From assembly GCA_012295275.1 (NCBI GenBank), contig CM022672.1, forward strand, positions 30,618,059 to 30,682,058: a DNA stretch of 64,000 nucleotides. Direction: 5' to 3'. Numbering within the stretch: position 1 is the first letter of the stretch; every line of letters starts with the position of its first letter. Origin of the DNA: Chrysomallon squamiferum (taxonomy: Eukaryota; Mollusca; Gastropoda; Neomphalida; Peltospiridae). The position numbers and the translations under genes are program-made. Below, one piece after another: positions 32,052 through 45,106 of the stretch. The notes beneath the pieces were generated by a model. It was given only the letters and a program-made list of their open reading frames with translations. It was not told where the DNA came from and made no database searches.

Positions 32052-32721
32052 AAAATTCAAAACAAAAAAACAGTTTCTTAAAAACCTCTCAAAATGCCCG
32101 TACTGCAAAGCGTCTTTCTCTCATTCACTTAGATATTAACAATGCGATACTGCTGCAACATGAAATCTTAGCTGCCTTCAGTTTAGAGAATTGCTCTAAA
32201 TAACTTCGTCAACGATAAATGGAAAAGAAAGCCTACGTTTTGCCTTTACCATCAACTCTGTAGATTACCTAGAGGAGCAGTAAACGAAATGATATGTTTC
32301 TTTCTCTATTTTTACGATTGTTTTGTGTTATCTTCTGTTTCAAACTATTTGAAACAGTAGACAAAACTATTGATTAAAGTCAGTTACAGAAATTTGTCGT
32401 TCGCTGTGCGTAACCTGCCTTTACGTCAAACGGAGTAACTGTACTGAGTACTCGTTACGTTACCCATTATCCTGTTAATTACTGATGAGTCAGTTCGATA
32501 AGGTCATTTGCGCTGTTTCACTGTTAATTTATTTTATTTCGTTTTATTTCATTTCATTGTTTGGTTATTTTATTTTTTTAGATAGATGATGTTACCATTT
32601 AATATATTACACTGACACAGTTAGTGAGGTTGTGTAATACAAATCGACATTTGCTAAAATAAATAAATCAACACAAAAGAAATAAGTAACTATTTTTGAT
32701 TTGAATTTTTTCCCAAAAAGG

Positions 32722-32911
32722 GAGTGGGCCATTCCCGGAGGTACTGCAATACCGGGTCAACCCGTGGCAAAGGCGGAGCAAGCCCCTGACACTTCGCCTA
32801 GTTCCAAAAATCAGTTTAATATCGATGTCCCCCAATGGAGGACGTATCAGATATTAAGCTGATAAGAACAGATACTACACTTTGATCTTAGCCAAAAGGC
32901 CGAGAAGCGAT
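32722..32911 (-). ncRNA. U2: U2 snRNA copy 5
   Basis: Full length, standard array sequence. Confidence 0.97.
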
Positions 32912-33643
32912 AACATACACTTGTTAAGCAGATCATATAAATATTTAAGAAAGCAATTTCACACTGGTGTGTCGTTTTGAAATTATTTAGAAAGATAAGT
33001 AACTGTATAACGAAGATAGGAATTTATGACAGAATTTAAAGGTTTAATAATACTTGTTTCTGGTGCCTTGCACTGTGTCATTTGAATAATATTTAAACAC
33101 AACTGTGCGTGAACTTAACATAAACGTGCACGTGTTGCATTCTTCCGATCTATGAAACGTAGCTCCGACGATTTTTCGTTCGCTGCGTGCAAAAAAATAA
33201 CTTCTATATTTAGAAAAGCTTAGCTTCTCAGTCAGTGCAGCGTGCGTTCGAGCCCTTGCTGTTCATCTATAACCCAAGCGAAGAATTAGCTACGAGGACA
33301 AAATTAAGACAGTTTTTATTAACGTCTCGCAAAAGTCACAGTGAAAGAAATACATAATGGGCCATTGTGTTATAACTCGTTCGTTAGCCTCTGGTCAGTC
33401 ACTGACAAACGTAAAAGTTTGAGCCCGATTATGAATTTTGTCGATTACCAGGTGCAACTGAGAGAAACACGCAACGCGCTTTAACGACCATTAAGTAGCA
33501 GTTTAAGAGAGTCACCCAACACTTGTTTCAAATGACTCGCCGAAAACATTTGGAATTTATTCTAGGAGATTGTTCATAAACGTGATACCTGTGCGAAATA
33601 ACGAAGGCGTTTCTATAAAAGAGGTTTTCACCCAAGTTCAAGC

Positions 33644-33806
33644 ATACTTACCTGGTACGGGAGGTCACCATGATCCGCAAGGTGGTCCTCCCAGGGCGAG
33701 GCCTTTCCATTGCACTCCGGTCGGGCTGACCCGTGCGATCGCCCCAAATGCGGGCGACTCGAGTACGTAATTTTTTAGTGTGGGGTCTGCGTTCGCGCTA
33801 ACCCTG
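33644..33806 (+). ncRNA. U1: U1 snRNA copy 5 (shortened stem IV)
   Basis: 163 nt: one G is lost from the GGGGG strand and one C from the CCCC strand of the last stem, so pairing is kept. Other homopolymers in the same unit are also one base shorter, which points to read error rather than compensatory change. Confidence 0.93.
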
Positions 33807-34471
33807 AAAATTCAAAACAAAAAACAGTTTCTTAAAACCTCTCAAAATGCCCGTACTGCAAAGCGTCTTTCTCTCATTCACTTAGATATTAACAATGCGA
33901 TACTGCTGCAACATGAAATCTTAGCTGCCTTCAGTTTAGAGAATTGCTCTAAATAACTTCGTCAACGATAAATGGAAAAGAAAGCCTACGTTTTGCCTTT
34001 ACCATCAACTCTGTAGATTACCTAGAGGAGCAGTAAACGAAATGATATGTTTCTTTCTCTATTTTTACGATTGTTTGTGTTATCTTCTGTTTCAAACTAT
34101 TTGAAACAGTAGACAAAACTATTGATTAAAGTCAGTTACAGAAATTTGTCGTTCGCTGTGCGTAACCTGCCTTTACGTCAAACGGAGTAACTGTACTGAG
34201 TACTCGTTACGTTACCCATTATCCTGTTAATTACTGATGAGTCAGTTCGATAAGGTCATTTGCGCTGTTTCACTGTTAATTTATTTTATTTCGTTTTATT
34301 TCATTTCATTGTTTTTTTTTTTTTTTTTTTTTTTAGATGATGTTACCATTTAATATATTACACTGACACAGTTAGTGAGGTTGTGTAATACAAATCGACA
34401 TTTGCTAAAATAAATAAATCAACACAAAAGAAATAAGTAACTATTTTTGATTTGAATTTTTCCCCAAAAGG

Positions 34472-34661
34472 GAGTGGGCCATTCCCGGAGGTACTGCAAT
34501 ACCGGGTCAACCCGTGGCAAAGGCGGAGCAAGCCCCTGACACTTCGCCTAGTTCCAAAAATCAGTTTAATATCGATGTCCCCCAATGGAGGACGTATCAG
34601 ATATTAAGCTGATAAGAACAGATACTACACTTTGATCTTAGCCAAAAGGCCGAGAAGCGAT
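34472..34661 (-). ncRNA. U2: U2 snRNA copy 6
   Basis: Full length, standard sequence. The 3' flank has a shortened A-run. Confidence 0.97.
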
Positions 34662-35394
34662 AACATACACTTGTTAAGCAGATCATATAAATATTTAAGA
34701 AAGCAATTTCACACTGGTGTGTCGTTTTGAAATTATTTAGAAAGATAAGTAACTGTATAACGAAGATAGGAATTTATGACAGAATTTAAAGGTTTAATAA
34801 TACTTGTTTCTGGTGCCTTGCACTGTGTCATTTGAATAATATTTAAACACAACTGTGCGTGAACTTAACATAAACGTGCACGTGTTGCATTCTTCCGATC
34901 TATGAAACGTAGCTCCGACGATTTTTCGTTCGCTGCGTGCAAAAAAAATAACTTCTATATTTAGAAAAGCTTAGCTTCTCAGTCAGTGCAGCGTGCGTTC
35001 GAGCCCTTGCTGTTCATCTATAACCCAAGCGAAGAATTAGCTACGAGGACAAAATTAAGACAGTTTTTATTAACGTCTCGCAAAAGTCACAGTGAAAGAA
35101 ATACATAATGGGCCATTGTGTTATAACTCGTTCGTTAGCCTCTGGTCAGTCACTGACAAACGTAAAAGTTTGAGCCCGATTATGAATTTTGTCGATTACC
35201 AGGTGCAACTGAGAGAAACACGCAACGCGCTTTAACGACCATTAAGTAGCAGTTTAAGAGAGTCACCCAACACTTGTTTCAAATGACTCGCCGAAAACAT
35301 TTGGAATTTATTCTAGGAGATTGTTCATAAACGTGATACCTGTGCGAAATAACGAAGGCGTTTCTATAAAAGAGGTTTTCGCCCAAGTTCAAGC

Positions 35395-35559
35395 ATACTT
35401 ACCTGGTACGGGAGGTCACCATGATCCGCAAGGTGGTCCTCCCAGGGCGAGGCCTTTCCATTGCACTCCGGTCGGGCTGACCCGTGCGATCGCCCCAAAT
35501 GCGGGCGACTCGAGTACGTAATTTTTTAGTGTGGGGGTCTGCGTTCGCGCTAACCCCTG
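35395..35559 (+). ncRNA. U1: U1 snRNA copy 6 (in recombinant unit)
   Basis: 165 nt, standard RNA. The unit is a hybrid: spacer markers left of about 35258 are type I, those from 35381 on are type II. Confidence 0.97.
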
Positions 35560-36232
35560 AAAATTCAAAACAAAAAAACAGTTTCTTAAAAACCTCTCAA
35601 AATGCCCGTACTGCAAAGCGTCTTTCTCTCATTCACTTAGATTATTAACAATGCGATACTGCTGCAACATGAAATCTTAGCTGCCTTCAGTTTAGAGAAT
35701 TGCTCTAAATAACTTCGTCAACGATAAATGGAAAAGAAAGCCTACGTTTTGCCTTTACCATCAACTCTGTAGATTACCTAGAGGAGCAGTAAACGAAATG
35801 ATATGTTTCTTTCTCTATTTTTACGATTGTTTTGTGTTATCTTCTGTTTCAAACTATTTGAAACAGTAGACAAAACTATTGATTAAAGTCAGTTACAGAA
35901 ATTTGTCGTTCGCTGTGCGTAACCTGCCTTTACGTCAAACGGAGTAACTGTACTGAGTACTCGTTACGTTACCCATTATCCTGTTAATTACTGATGAGTC
36001 AGTTCGATAAGGTCATTTGCGCTGTTTCACTGTTAATTTATTTTATTTCGTTTTATTTCATTTCATTGTTTGGTTATTTTGTTACTTTTTTAGATGATGT
36101 TACCATTTAATATATTACACTGACACAGTTAGTGAGGAGGTTGTGTAATACAAATCGACATTTGCTAAAATAAATAAATCAACACAAAAGAAATAAGTAA
36201 CTATTTTTGATTTGAATTTTTTCCCAAAAAGG

Positions 36233-36422
36233 GAGTGGGCCATTCCCGGAGGTACTGCAATACCGGGTCAACCCGTGGCAAAGGCGGAGCAAGCCCCTGA
36301 CACTTCGCCTAGTTCCAAAAATCAGTTTAATATCGATGTCCCCCAATGGAGGACGTATCAGATATTAAGCTGATAAGAACAGATACTACACTTTGATCTT
36401 AGCCAAAAGGCCGAGAAGCGAT
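36233..36422 (-). ncRNA. U2: U2 snRNA copy 7
   Basis: Full length, standard sequence; first unit with type II spacer markers throughout. Confidence 0.97.
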
Positions 36423-37154
36423 AACATACACTTGTTAAGCAGATCATATAAATATTTAAGAAAGCAATTTCACACTGGTGTGTCGTTTTGAAATTATTTA
36501 GAAAGATAAGTAACTGTATAACGAAGATAGGAATTTATGACAGAATTTAAAGGTTTAATAATACTTGTTTCTGGTGCCTTGCACTGTGTCATTTGAATAA
36601 TATTTAAACACAACTGTGCGTGAACTTAACATAAATGTGCACGTGTTGCATTCTTCCGATCTATGAAACGTAGCTCCGACGATTTTTCGTTCGCTGCGTG
36701 CAAAAAATAACTTCTATATTTAGAAAAGCTTAGCTTCTCAGTCAGTGCAGCGTGCGTTCGAGCCCTTGCTGTTCATCTATAACCCAAGCGAAGAATTAGC
36801 TACGAGGACAAAATTAAGACAGTTTTTATTAACGTCTCGCAAAAGTCACAGTGAAAGAAATACATAATGGGCCATTGTGTTATAACTCGTTCGTTAGCCT
36901 CTGGTCAGTCACTGACAAACGTAAAAGTTTGAGCCCGATTATGAATTTTGTCGATTACCAGGTGCAGCTGAGAGAAACACGCAACGCGCTTTAACGACCA
37001 TTAAATAGCAATTTAAGAGAGTCACCCAACACTTGTTTCAAATGACTCGCCGAAAACATTTGGAATTTATTCTAGGGAGATTGTTCATAAACGTGATACC
37101 TGTGCGAAATAACGAAGGCGTTTCTATAAAAGAGGTTTTCGCCCAAGTTCAAGC

Positions 37155-37316
37155 ATACTTACCTGGTACGGGAGGTCACCATGATCCGCAAGGTGGTCCT
37201 CCCAGGGCGAGGCCTTTCCATTGCACTCCGGTCGGGCTGACCCGTGCGATCGCCCCAAATGCGGGCGACTCGAGTACGTAATTTTTAGTGTGGGGTCTGC
37301 GTTCGCGCTAACCCTG
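37155..37316 (+). ncRNA. U1: U1 snRNA copy 7 (3 nt shorter)
   Basis: 162 nt: one base lost in each of the Sm U-run, the G-run and the C-run of stem IV. All are homopolymers, so sequencing error is likely. Confidence 0.93.
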
Positions 37317-37986
37317 AAAATTCAAAACAAAAAAAACAGTTTCTTAAAACCTCTCAAAATGCCCGTACTGCAAAGCGTCTTTCTCTCATTCACTTAGATT
37401 ATTAACAATGCGATACTGCTGCAACATGAAATCTTAGCTGCCTTCAGTTTAGAGAATTGCTCTAAATAACTTCGTCAACGATAAATGGAAAAGAAAGCCT
37501 ACGTTTTGCCTTTACCATCAACTCTGTAGATTACCTAGAGGAGCAGTAAACGAAATGATATGTTTCTTTCTCTATTTTTACGATTGTTTTGTGTTATCTT
37601 CTGTTTCAAACTATTTGAAACAGTAGACAAAACTATTGATTAAAGTCAGTTACAGAAATTTGTCGTTCGCTGTGCGTAACCTGCCTTTACGTCAAACGGA
37701 GTAACTGTACTGAGTACTCGTTACGTTACCCATTATCCTGTTAATTACTGATGAGTCAGTTCGATAAGGTCATTTGCGCTGTTTCACTGTTAATTTATTT
37801 TATTTCGTTTTATTTCATTTCATTGTTTGGTTATTTTGTTACTTTTTTAGATGATGTTACCATTTAATATATTACACTGACACAGTTAGTGAGGTTGTGT
37901 AATACAAATCGACATTTGCTAAAATAAATAAATCAACACAAAAGAAATAAGTAACTATTTTTGATTTGAATTTTTTCCCAAAAAGG

Positions 37987-38176
37987 GAGTGGGCCATTCC
38001 CGGAGGTACTGCAATACCGGGTCAACCCGTGGCAAAGGCGGAGCAAGCCCCTGACACTTCGCCTAGTTCCAAAAATCAGTTTAATATCGATGTCCCCCAA
38101 TGGAGGACGTATCAGATATTAAGCTGATAAGAACAGATACTACACTTTGATCTTAGCCAAAAGGCCGAGAAGCGAT
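37987..38176 (-). ncRNA. U2: U2 snRNA copy 8
   Basis: Full length, standard array sequence. Confidence 0.97.
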
Positions 38177-38909
38177 AACATACACTTGTTAAGCAGATCA
38201 TATAAATATTTAAGAAAGCAATTTCACACTGGTGTGTCGTTTTGAAATTATTTAGAAAGATAAGTAACTGTATAACGAAGATAGGAATTTATGACAGAAT
38301 TTAAAGGTTTAATAATACTTGTTTCTGGTGCCTTGCACTGTGTCATTTGAATAATATTTAAACACAACTGTGCGTGAACTTAACATAAATGTGCACGTGT
38401 TGCATTCTTCCGATCTATGAAACGTAGCTCCGACGATTTTTTTTCGTTCGCTGCGTGCAAAAATAACTTCTATATTTAGAAAAGCTTAGCTTCTCAGTCA
38501 GTGCAGCGTGCGTTCGAGCCCTTGCTGTTCATCTATAACCCAAGCGAAGAATTAGCTACGAGGACAAAATTAAGACAGTTTTTATTAACGTCTCGCAAAA
38601 GTCACAGTGAAAGAAATACATAATGGGCCATTGTGTTATAACTCGTTCGTTAGCCTCTGGTCAGTCACTGACAAACGTAAAAGTTTGAGCCCGATTATGA
38701 ATTTTGTCGATTACCAGGTGCAGCTGAGAGAAACACGCAACGCGCTTTAACGACCATTAAATAGCAATTTAAGAGAGTCACCCAACACTTGTTTCAAATG
38801 ACTCGCCGAAAACATTTGGAATTTATTCTAGGAGATTGTTCATAAACGTGATACCTGTGCGAAATAACGAAGGCGTTTCTATAAAAGAGGTTTTCGCCCA
38901 AGTTCAAGC

Positions 38910-39077
38910 ATACTTACCTGGTACGGGAGGTCACCATGATCCGCAAGGTGGTCCTCCCAGGGCGAGGCCTTTCCATTGCACTCCGGTCGGGCTGACCCGT
39001 GCGATCGCCCCAAATGCGGGCGACTCGAGTACGTAATTTTTTAGTGTGGGGGTCTGCGCGTTCGCGCTAAACCCCTG
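38910..39077 (+). ncRNA. U1: U1 snRNA copy 8 (3 nt longer)
   Basis: 168 nt: the terminal loop has an extra CG (CTGCGCGTTCGCGC) and an extra A before CCCC. The stem IV loop is altered but still foldable. The rest is standard. Confidence 0.93.
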
Positions 39078-39745
39078 AAAATTCAAAACAAAAAAACAGT
39101 TTCTTAAAACCTCTCAAAATGCCCGTACTGCAAAGCGTCTTTTCTCATTCACTTAGATTATTAACAATGCGATACTGCTGCAACATGAAATCTTAGCTGC
39201 CTTCAGTTTAGAGAATTGCTCTAAATAACTTCGTCAACGATAAATGGAAAAGAAAGCCTACGTTTTGCCTTTACCATCAACTCTGTAGATTACCTAGAGG
39301 AGCAGTAAACGAAATGATATGTTTCTTTCTCTATTTTTACGATTGTTTTGTGTTATCTTCTGTTTCAAACTATTTGAAACAGTAGACAAAACTATTGATT
39401 AAAGTCAGTTACAGAAATTTGTCGTTCGCTGTGCGTAACCTGCCTTTACGTCAAACGGAGTAACTGTACTGAGTACTCGTTACGTTACCCATTATCCTGT
39501 TAATTACTGATGAGTCAGTTCGATAAGGTCATTTGCGCTGTTTCACTGTTAATTTATTTTATTTCGTTTTATTTCATTTCATTGTTTGGTTATTTTTTTT
39601 TTTTTTTTTTAGATGATGTTACCATTTAATATATTACACTGACACAGTTAGTGAGGTTGTGTAATACAAATCGACATTTGCTAAAATAAATAAATCAACA
39701 CAAAAGAAATAAGTAACTATTTTTGATTTGAATTTTTCCCAAAGG

Positions 39746-39935
39746 GAGTGGGCCATTCCCGGAGGTACTGCAATACCGGGTCAACCCGTGGCAAAGGCGG
39801 AGCAAGCCCCTGACACTTCGCCTAGTTCCAAAAATCAGTTTAATATCGATGTCCCCCAATGGAGGACGTATCAGATATTAAGCTGATAAGAACAGATACT
39901 ACACTTTGATCTTAGCCAAAAGGCCGAGAAGCGAT
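39746..39935 (-). ncRNA. U2: U2 snRNA copy 9
   Basis: Full length, standard sequence; the 3' flank A-run is shortened. Confidence 0.97.
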
Positions 39936-40666
39936 AACATACACTTGTTAAGCAGATCATATAAATATTTAAGAAAGCAATTTCACACTGGTGTGTCGTT
40001 TTGAAATTATTTAGAAAGATAAGTAACTGTATAACGAAGATAGGAATTTATGACAGAATTTAAAGGTTTAATAATACTTGTTTCTGGTGCCTTGCACTGT
40101 GTCATTTGAATAATATTTAAACACAACTGTGCGTGAACTTAACATAAATGTGCACGTGTTGCATTCTTCCGATCTATGAAACGTAGCTCCGACGATTTTT
40201 CGTTCGCTGCGTGCAAAAAATAACTTCTATATTTAGAAAAGCTTAGCTTCTCAGTCAGTGCAGCGTGCGTTCGAGCCCTTGCTGTTCATCTATAACCCAA
40301 GCGAAGAATTAGCTACGAGGACAAAATTAAGACAGTTTTTATTAACGTCTCGCAAAAGTCACAGTGAAAGAAATACATAATGGGCCATTGTGTTATAACT
40401 CGTTCGTTAGCCTCTGGTCAGTCACTGACAAACGTAAAAGTTTGAGCCCGATTATGAATTTTGTCGATTACCAGGTGCAGCTGAGAGAAACACGCAACGC
40501 GCTTTAACGACCATTAAATAGCAATTTAAGAGAGTCACCCAACACTTGTTTCAAATGACTCGCCGAAAACATTTGGAATTTATTCTAGGAGATTGTTCAT
40601 AAACGTGATACCTGTGCGAAATAACGAAGGCGTTTCTATAAAAGAGGTTTTCGCCCAAGTTCAAGC

Positions 40667-40829
40667 ATACTTACCTGGTACGGGAGGTCACCATGATCCG
40701 CAAGGTGGTCCTCCCAGGGCGAGGCCTTTCCATTGCACTCCGGTCGGGCTGACCCGTGCGATCGCCCCAAATGCGGGCGACTCGAGTACGTAATTTTTAG
40801 TGTGGGGTCTGCGTTCGCGCTAACCCCTG
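40667..40829 (+). ncRNA. U1: U1 snRNA copy 9
   Basis: 163 nt; one T is missing in the Sm run and one G in stem IV. The downstream spacer degrades from about 41130 towards the assembly gap. Confidence 0.93.
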
Positions 40830-41135
40830 AAAATTCAAAACAAAAACAGTTTCTTAAAAACCTCTCAAAATGCCCGTACTGCAAAGCGTCTTTCTCTCAT
40901 TCACTTAGATTATTAACAATGCGATACTGCTGCAACATGAAATCTTAGCTGCCTTCAGTTTAGAGAATTGCTCTAAATAACTTCGTCAACGATAAATGGA
41001 AAAGAAAGCCTACGTTTTGCCTTTACCATCAACTCTGTAGATTACCTAGAGGAGCAGTAAACGAAATGATATGTTTCTTTCTCTATTTTTACGATTGTTT
41101 TGTGTTATCTTCTGTTTCAAACCATTTGAAACAGT

Positions 41136-41268
41136 AGACAAAACTATTGATTAAACAGTTACAGAAATTTGTCGTTAAAAGTGTAACCTGCCTTTTACGT
41201 CAAAATTTGTCGAGAGTTACGTTACCCATTATCCTGTTAAACGGATAGCAATACGTAACTGAACGAAG
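41136..41268. other. Low-quality sequence before the gap
   Basis: The spacer here departs from all other units by many small indels and local scrambles (for example gtcgttaaaagtgtaacc), and then becomes unrelated. This is typical of an error-prone contig end rather than biology. Confidence 0.7.
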
Positions 41269-41468
41269 NNNNNNNNNNNNNNNNNNNNNNNNNNNNNNNN
41301 NNNNNNNNNNNNNNNNNNNNNNNNNNNNNNNNNNNNNNNNNNNNNNNNNNNNNNNNNNNNNNNNNNNNNNNNNNNNNNNNNNNNNNNNNNNNNNNNNNNN
41401 NNNNNNNNNNNNNNNNNNNNNNNNNNNNNNNNNNNNNNNNNNNNNNNNNNNNNNNNNNNNNNNNNNNN
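41269..41468. other. Assembly gap (exactly 200 N)
   Basis: A run of exactly 200 N, likely a fixed-size placeholder. The number of array units missing here is unknown. Confidence 0.98.
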
Positions 41469-41570
41469 CCCAATGGAGGACGTATCGAGATATTAAGCTG
41501 ATAAGAACTAGATTTATTTTTTTATCTTTAATACTACACTTTGATCTTAGCCAAAAGGCCGAGAAGCGAT
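41469..41570 (-). pseudogene. U2: U2 snRNA copy 10, cut by the gap and interrupted
   Basis: Only the 5' half is present. It carries about 24 extra T-rich bases (about 41508-41531) inside the segment after GTAGTATCTG, plus an extra G nearby. Being beside the gap, the changes are more likely assembly error than a real pseudogene. Confidence 0.75.
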
Positions 41571-42301
41571 AACATACACTTGTTAAGCAGATCATATAAA
41601 TATTTAAGAAAGCAATTTCACACTGGTGTGTCGTTTTGAAATTATTTAGAAAGATAAGTAACTGTATAACGAAGATAGGAATTTATGACAGAATTTAAAG
41701 GTTTAATAATACTTGTTTCTGGTGCCTTGCACTGTGTCATTTGAATAATATTTAAACACAACTGTGCGTGAACTTAACATAAATGTGCACGTGTTGCATT
41801 CTTCCGATCTATGAAACGTAGCTCCGACGATTTTTCGTTCGCTGCGTGCAAAAAATAACTTCTATATTTAGAAAAGCTTAGCTTCTCAGTCAGTGCAGCG
41901 TGCGTTCGAGCCCTTGCTGTTCATCTATAACCCAAGCGAAGAATTAGCTACGAGGACAAAATTAAGACAGTTTTTATTAACGTCTCGCAAAAGTCACAGT
42001 GAAAGAAATACATAATGGGCCATTGTGTTATAACTCGTTCGTTAGCCTCTGGTCAGTCACTGACAAACGTAAAAGTTTGAGCCCGATTATGAATTTTGTC
42101 GATTACCAGGTGCAGCTGAGAGAAACACGCAACGCGCTTTAACGACCATTAAATAGCAATTTAAGAGAGTCACCCAACACTTGTTTCAAATGACTCGCCG
42201 AAAACATTTGGAATTTATTCTAGGAGATTGTTCATAAACGTGATACCTGTGCGAAATAACGAAGGCGTTTCTATAAAAGAGGTTTTCACCCAAGTTCAAG
42301 C

Positions 42302-42466
42302 ATACTTACCTGGTACGGGAGGTCACCATGATCCGCAAGGTGGTCCTCCCAGGGCGAGGCCTTTCCATTGCACTCCGGTCGGGCTGACCCGTGCGATCGC
42401 CCCAAATGCGGGCGACTCGAGTACGTAATTTTTTAGTGTGGGGGTCTGCGTTCGCGCTAACCCCTG
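42302..42466 (+). ncRNA. U1: U1 snRNA copy 10
   Basis: 165 nt, standard sequence. Just upstream it has the type I base (ttcaccc) although the rest of the unit is type II. Confidence 0.97.
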
Positions 42467-43135
42467 AAAATTCAAAACAAAAAAACAGTTTCTTAAAAAC
42501 CTCTCAAAATGCCCGTACTGCAAAGCGTCTTTCTCTCATTCACTTAGATTATTAACAATGCGATACTGCTGCAACATGAAATCTTAGCTGCCTTCAGTTT
42601 AGAGAATTGCTCTAAATAACTTCGTCAACGATAAATGGAAAAGAAAGCCTACGTTTTGCCTTTACCATCAACTCTGTAGATTACCTAGAGGAGCAGTAAA
42701 CGAAATGATATGTTTCTTTCTCTATTTTTTACGATTGTTTTGTGTTATCTTCTGTTTCAAACTATTTGAAACAGTAGACAAAACTATTGATTAAAGTCAG
42801 TTACAGAAATTTGTCGTTCGCTGTGCGTAACCTGCCTTTACGTCAAACGGAGTAACTGTACTGAGTACTCGTTACGTTACCCATTATCCTGTTAATTACT
42901 GATGAGTCAGTTCGATAAGGTCATTTGCGCTGTTTCACTGTTAATTTATTTTATTTCGTTTTATTTCATTTCATTGTTTGGTTATTTTGTTACTTTTTTA
43001 GATGATGTTACCATTTAATATATTACACTGACACAGTTAGTGAGGTTGTGTAATACAAATCGACATTTGCTAAAATAAATAAATCAACACAAAAGAAATA
43101 AGTAACTATTTTTGATTTGAATTTTTCCCAAAAGG

Positions 43136-43325
43136 GAGTGGGCCATTCCCGGAGGTACTGCAATACCGGGTCAACCCGTGGCAAAGGCGGAGCAAGCCCC
43201 TGACACTTCGCCTAGTTCCAAAAATCAGTTTAATATCGATGTCCCCCAATGGAGGACGTATCAGATATTAAGCTGATAAGAACAGATACTACACTTTGAT
43301 CTTAGCCAAAAGGCCGAGAAGCGAT
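43136..43325 (-). ncRNA. U2: U2 snRNA copy 11
   Basis: Full length, standard array sequence. Confidence 0.97.
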
Positions 43326-44056
43326 AACATACACTTGTTAAGCAGATCATATAAATATTTAAGAAAGCAATTTCACACTGGTGTGTCGTTTTGAAATTAT
43401 TTAGAAAGATAAGTAACTGTATAACGAAGATAGGAATTTATGACAGAATTTAAAGGTTTAATAATACTTGTTTCTGGTGCCTTGCACTGTGTCATTTGAA
43501 TAATATTTAAACACAACTGTGCGTGAACTTAACATAAATGTGCACGTGTTGCATTCTTCCGATCTATGAAACGTAGCTCCGACGATTTTTCGTTCGCTGC
43601 GTGCAAAAAATAACTTCTATATTTAGAAAAGCTTAGCTTCTCAGTCAGTGCAGCGTGCGTTCGAGCCCTTGCTGTTCATCTATAACCCAAGCGAAGAATT
43701 AGCTACGAGGACAAAATTAAGACAGTTTTTATTAACGTCTCGCAAAAGTCACAGTGAAAGAAATACATAATGGGCCATTGTGTTATAACTCGTTCGTTAG
43801 CCTCTGGTCAGTCACTGACAAACGTAAAAGTTTGAGCCCGATTATGAATTTTGTCGATTACCAGGTGCAGCTGAGAGAAACACGCAACGCGCTTTAACGA
43901 CCATTAAATAGCAATTTAAGAGAGTCACCCAACACTTGTTTCAAATGACTCGCCGAAAACATTTGGAATTTATTCTAGGATAGTGTTCATAAACGTGATA
44001 CCTGTGCGAAATAACGAAGGCGTTTCTATAAAAGAGGTTTTCGCCCAAGTTCAAGC

Positions 44057-44221
44057 ATACTTACCTGGTACGGGAGGTCACCATGATCCGCAAGGTGGTC
44101 CTCCCAGGGCGAGGCCTTTCCATTGCACTCCGGTCGGGCTGACCCGTGCGATCGCCCCAAATGCGGGCGACTCGAGTACGTAATTTTTTAGTGTGGGGGT
44201 CTGCGTTCGCGCTAACCCCTG
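44057..44221 (+). ncRNA. U1: U1 snRNA copy 11
   Basis: 165 nt, standard RNA. Upstream at about 43978 it has ggatagtg instead of ggagattg, a variant otherwise seen only in three inverted units (U1 copies 13, 14 and 16). Confidence 0.97.
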
Positions 44222-44916
44222 AAAATTCAAAACAAAAAAACAGTTTCTTAAAAACCTCTCAAAATGCCCGTACTGCAAAGCGTCTTTCTCTCATTCACTT
44301 AGATTATTAACAATGCGATACTGCTGCAACATGAAATCTTAGCTGCCTTCAGTTTAGAGAATTGCTCTAAATAACTTCGTCAACGATAAATGGAAAAGAA
44401 AGCCTACGTTTTGCCTTTACCATCAACTCTGTAGATTACCTAGAGGAGCAGTAAACGAAATGATATGTTTCTTTCTCTATTTTTACGATTGTTTTGTGTT
44501 ATCTTCTGTTTCAAACTATTTGAAACAGTAGACAAAACTATTGATTAAAGTCAGTTACAGAAATTTGTCGTTCGCTGTGCGTAACCTGCCTTTACGTCAA
44601 ACGGAGTAACTGTACTGAGTACTCGTTACGTTACCCATTATCCTGTTAATTACTGATGAGTCAGTTCGATAAGGTCATTTGCGCTGTTTCACTGTTAATT
44701 TATTTTATTTCGTTTTATTTCATTTCATTGTTTGGTTATTTTTTTTTTTTTTTTTTTTTAGATGATGTTACCATTTAATATATTACACTGACACAGTTAG
44801 TGAGGTTGTGTAATACAAATCGACATTTGCTAAAATAAATAAAACAGGACTGAAATAAATAAATCAACACAAAAGAAATAAGTAACTATTTTTGATTTGA
44901 ATTTTTTCCCAAAAGG

Positions 44917-45106
44917 GAGTGGGCCATTCCCGGAGGTACTGCAATACCGGGTCAACCCGTGGCAAAGGCGGAGCAAGCCCCTGACACTTCGCCTAGTTCC
45001 AAAAATCAGTTTAATATCGATGTCCCCCAATGGAGGACGTATCAGATATTAAGCTGATAAGAACAGATACTACACTTTGATCTTAGCCAAAAGGCCGAGA
45101 AGCGAT
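44917..45106 (-). ncRNA. U2: U2 snRNA copy 12
   Basis: Full length, standard sequence; shares the 3'-flank insertion (about 44843-44861) with copies 3 and 13. Confidence 0.97.

Noticed and set aside
41469-41570. Interrupted U2 as a genuine variant with an insertion
   Set aside because: It lies directly beside the gap in low-quality sequence; assembly error is the simpler reading.
41200-41595. 131-codon and 78-codon frames across the N run
   Set aside because: Mostly unknown bases of an assembly gap.
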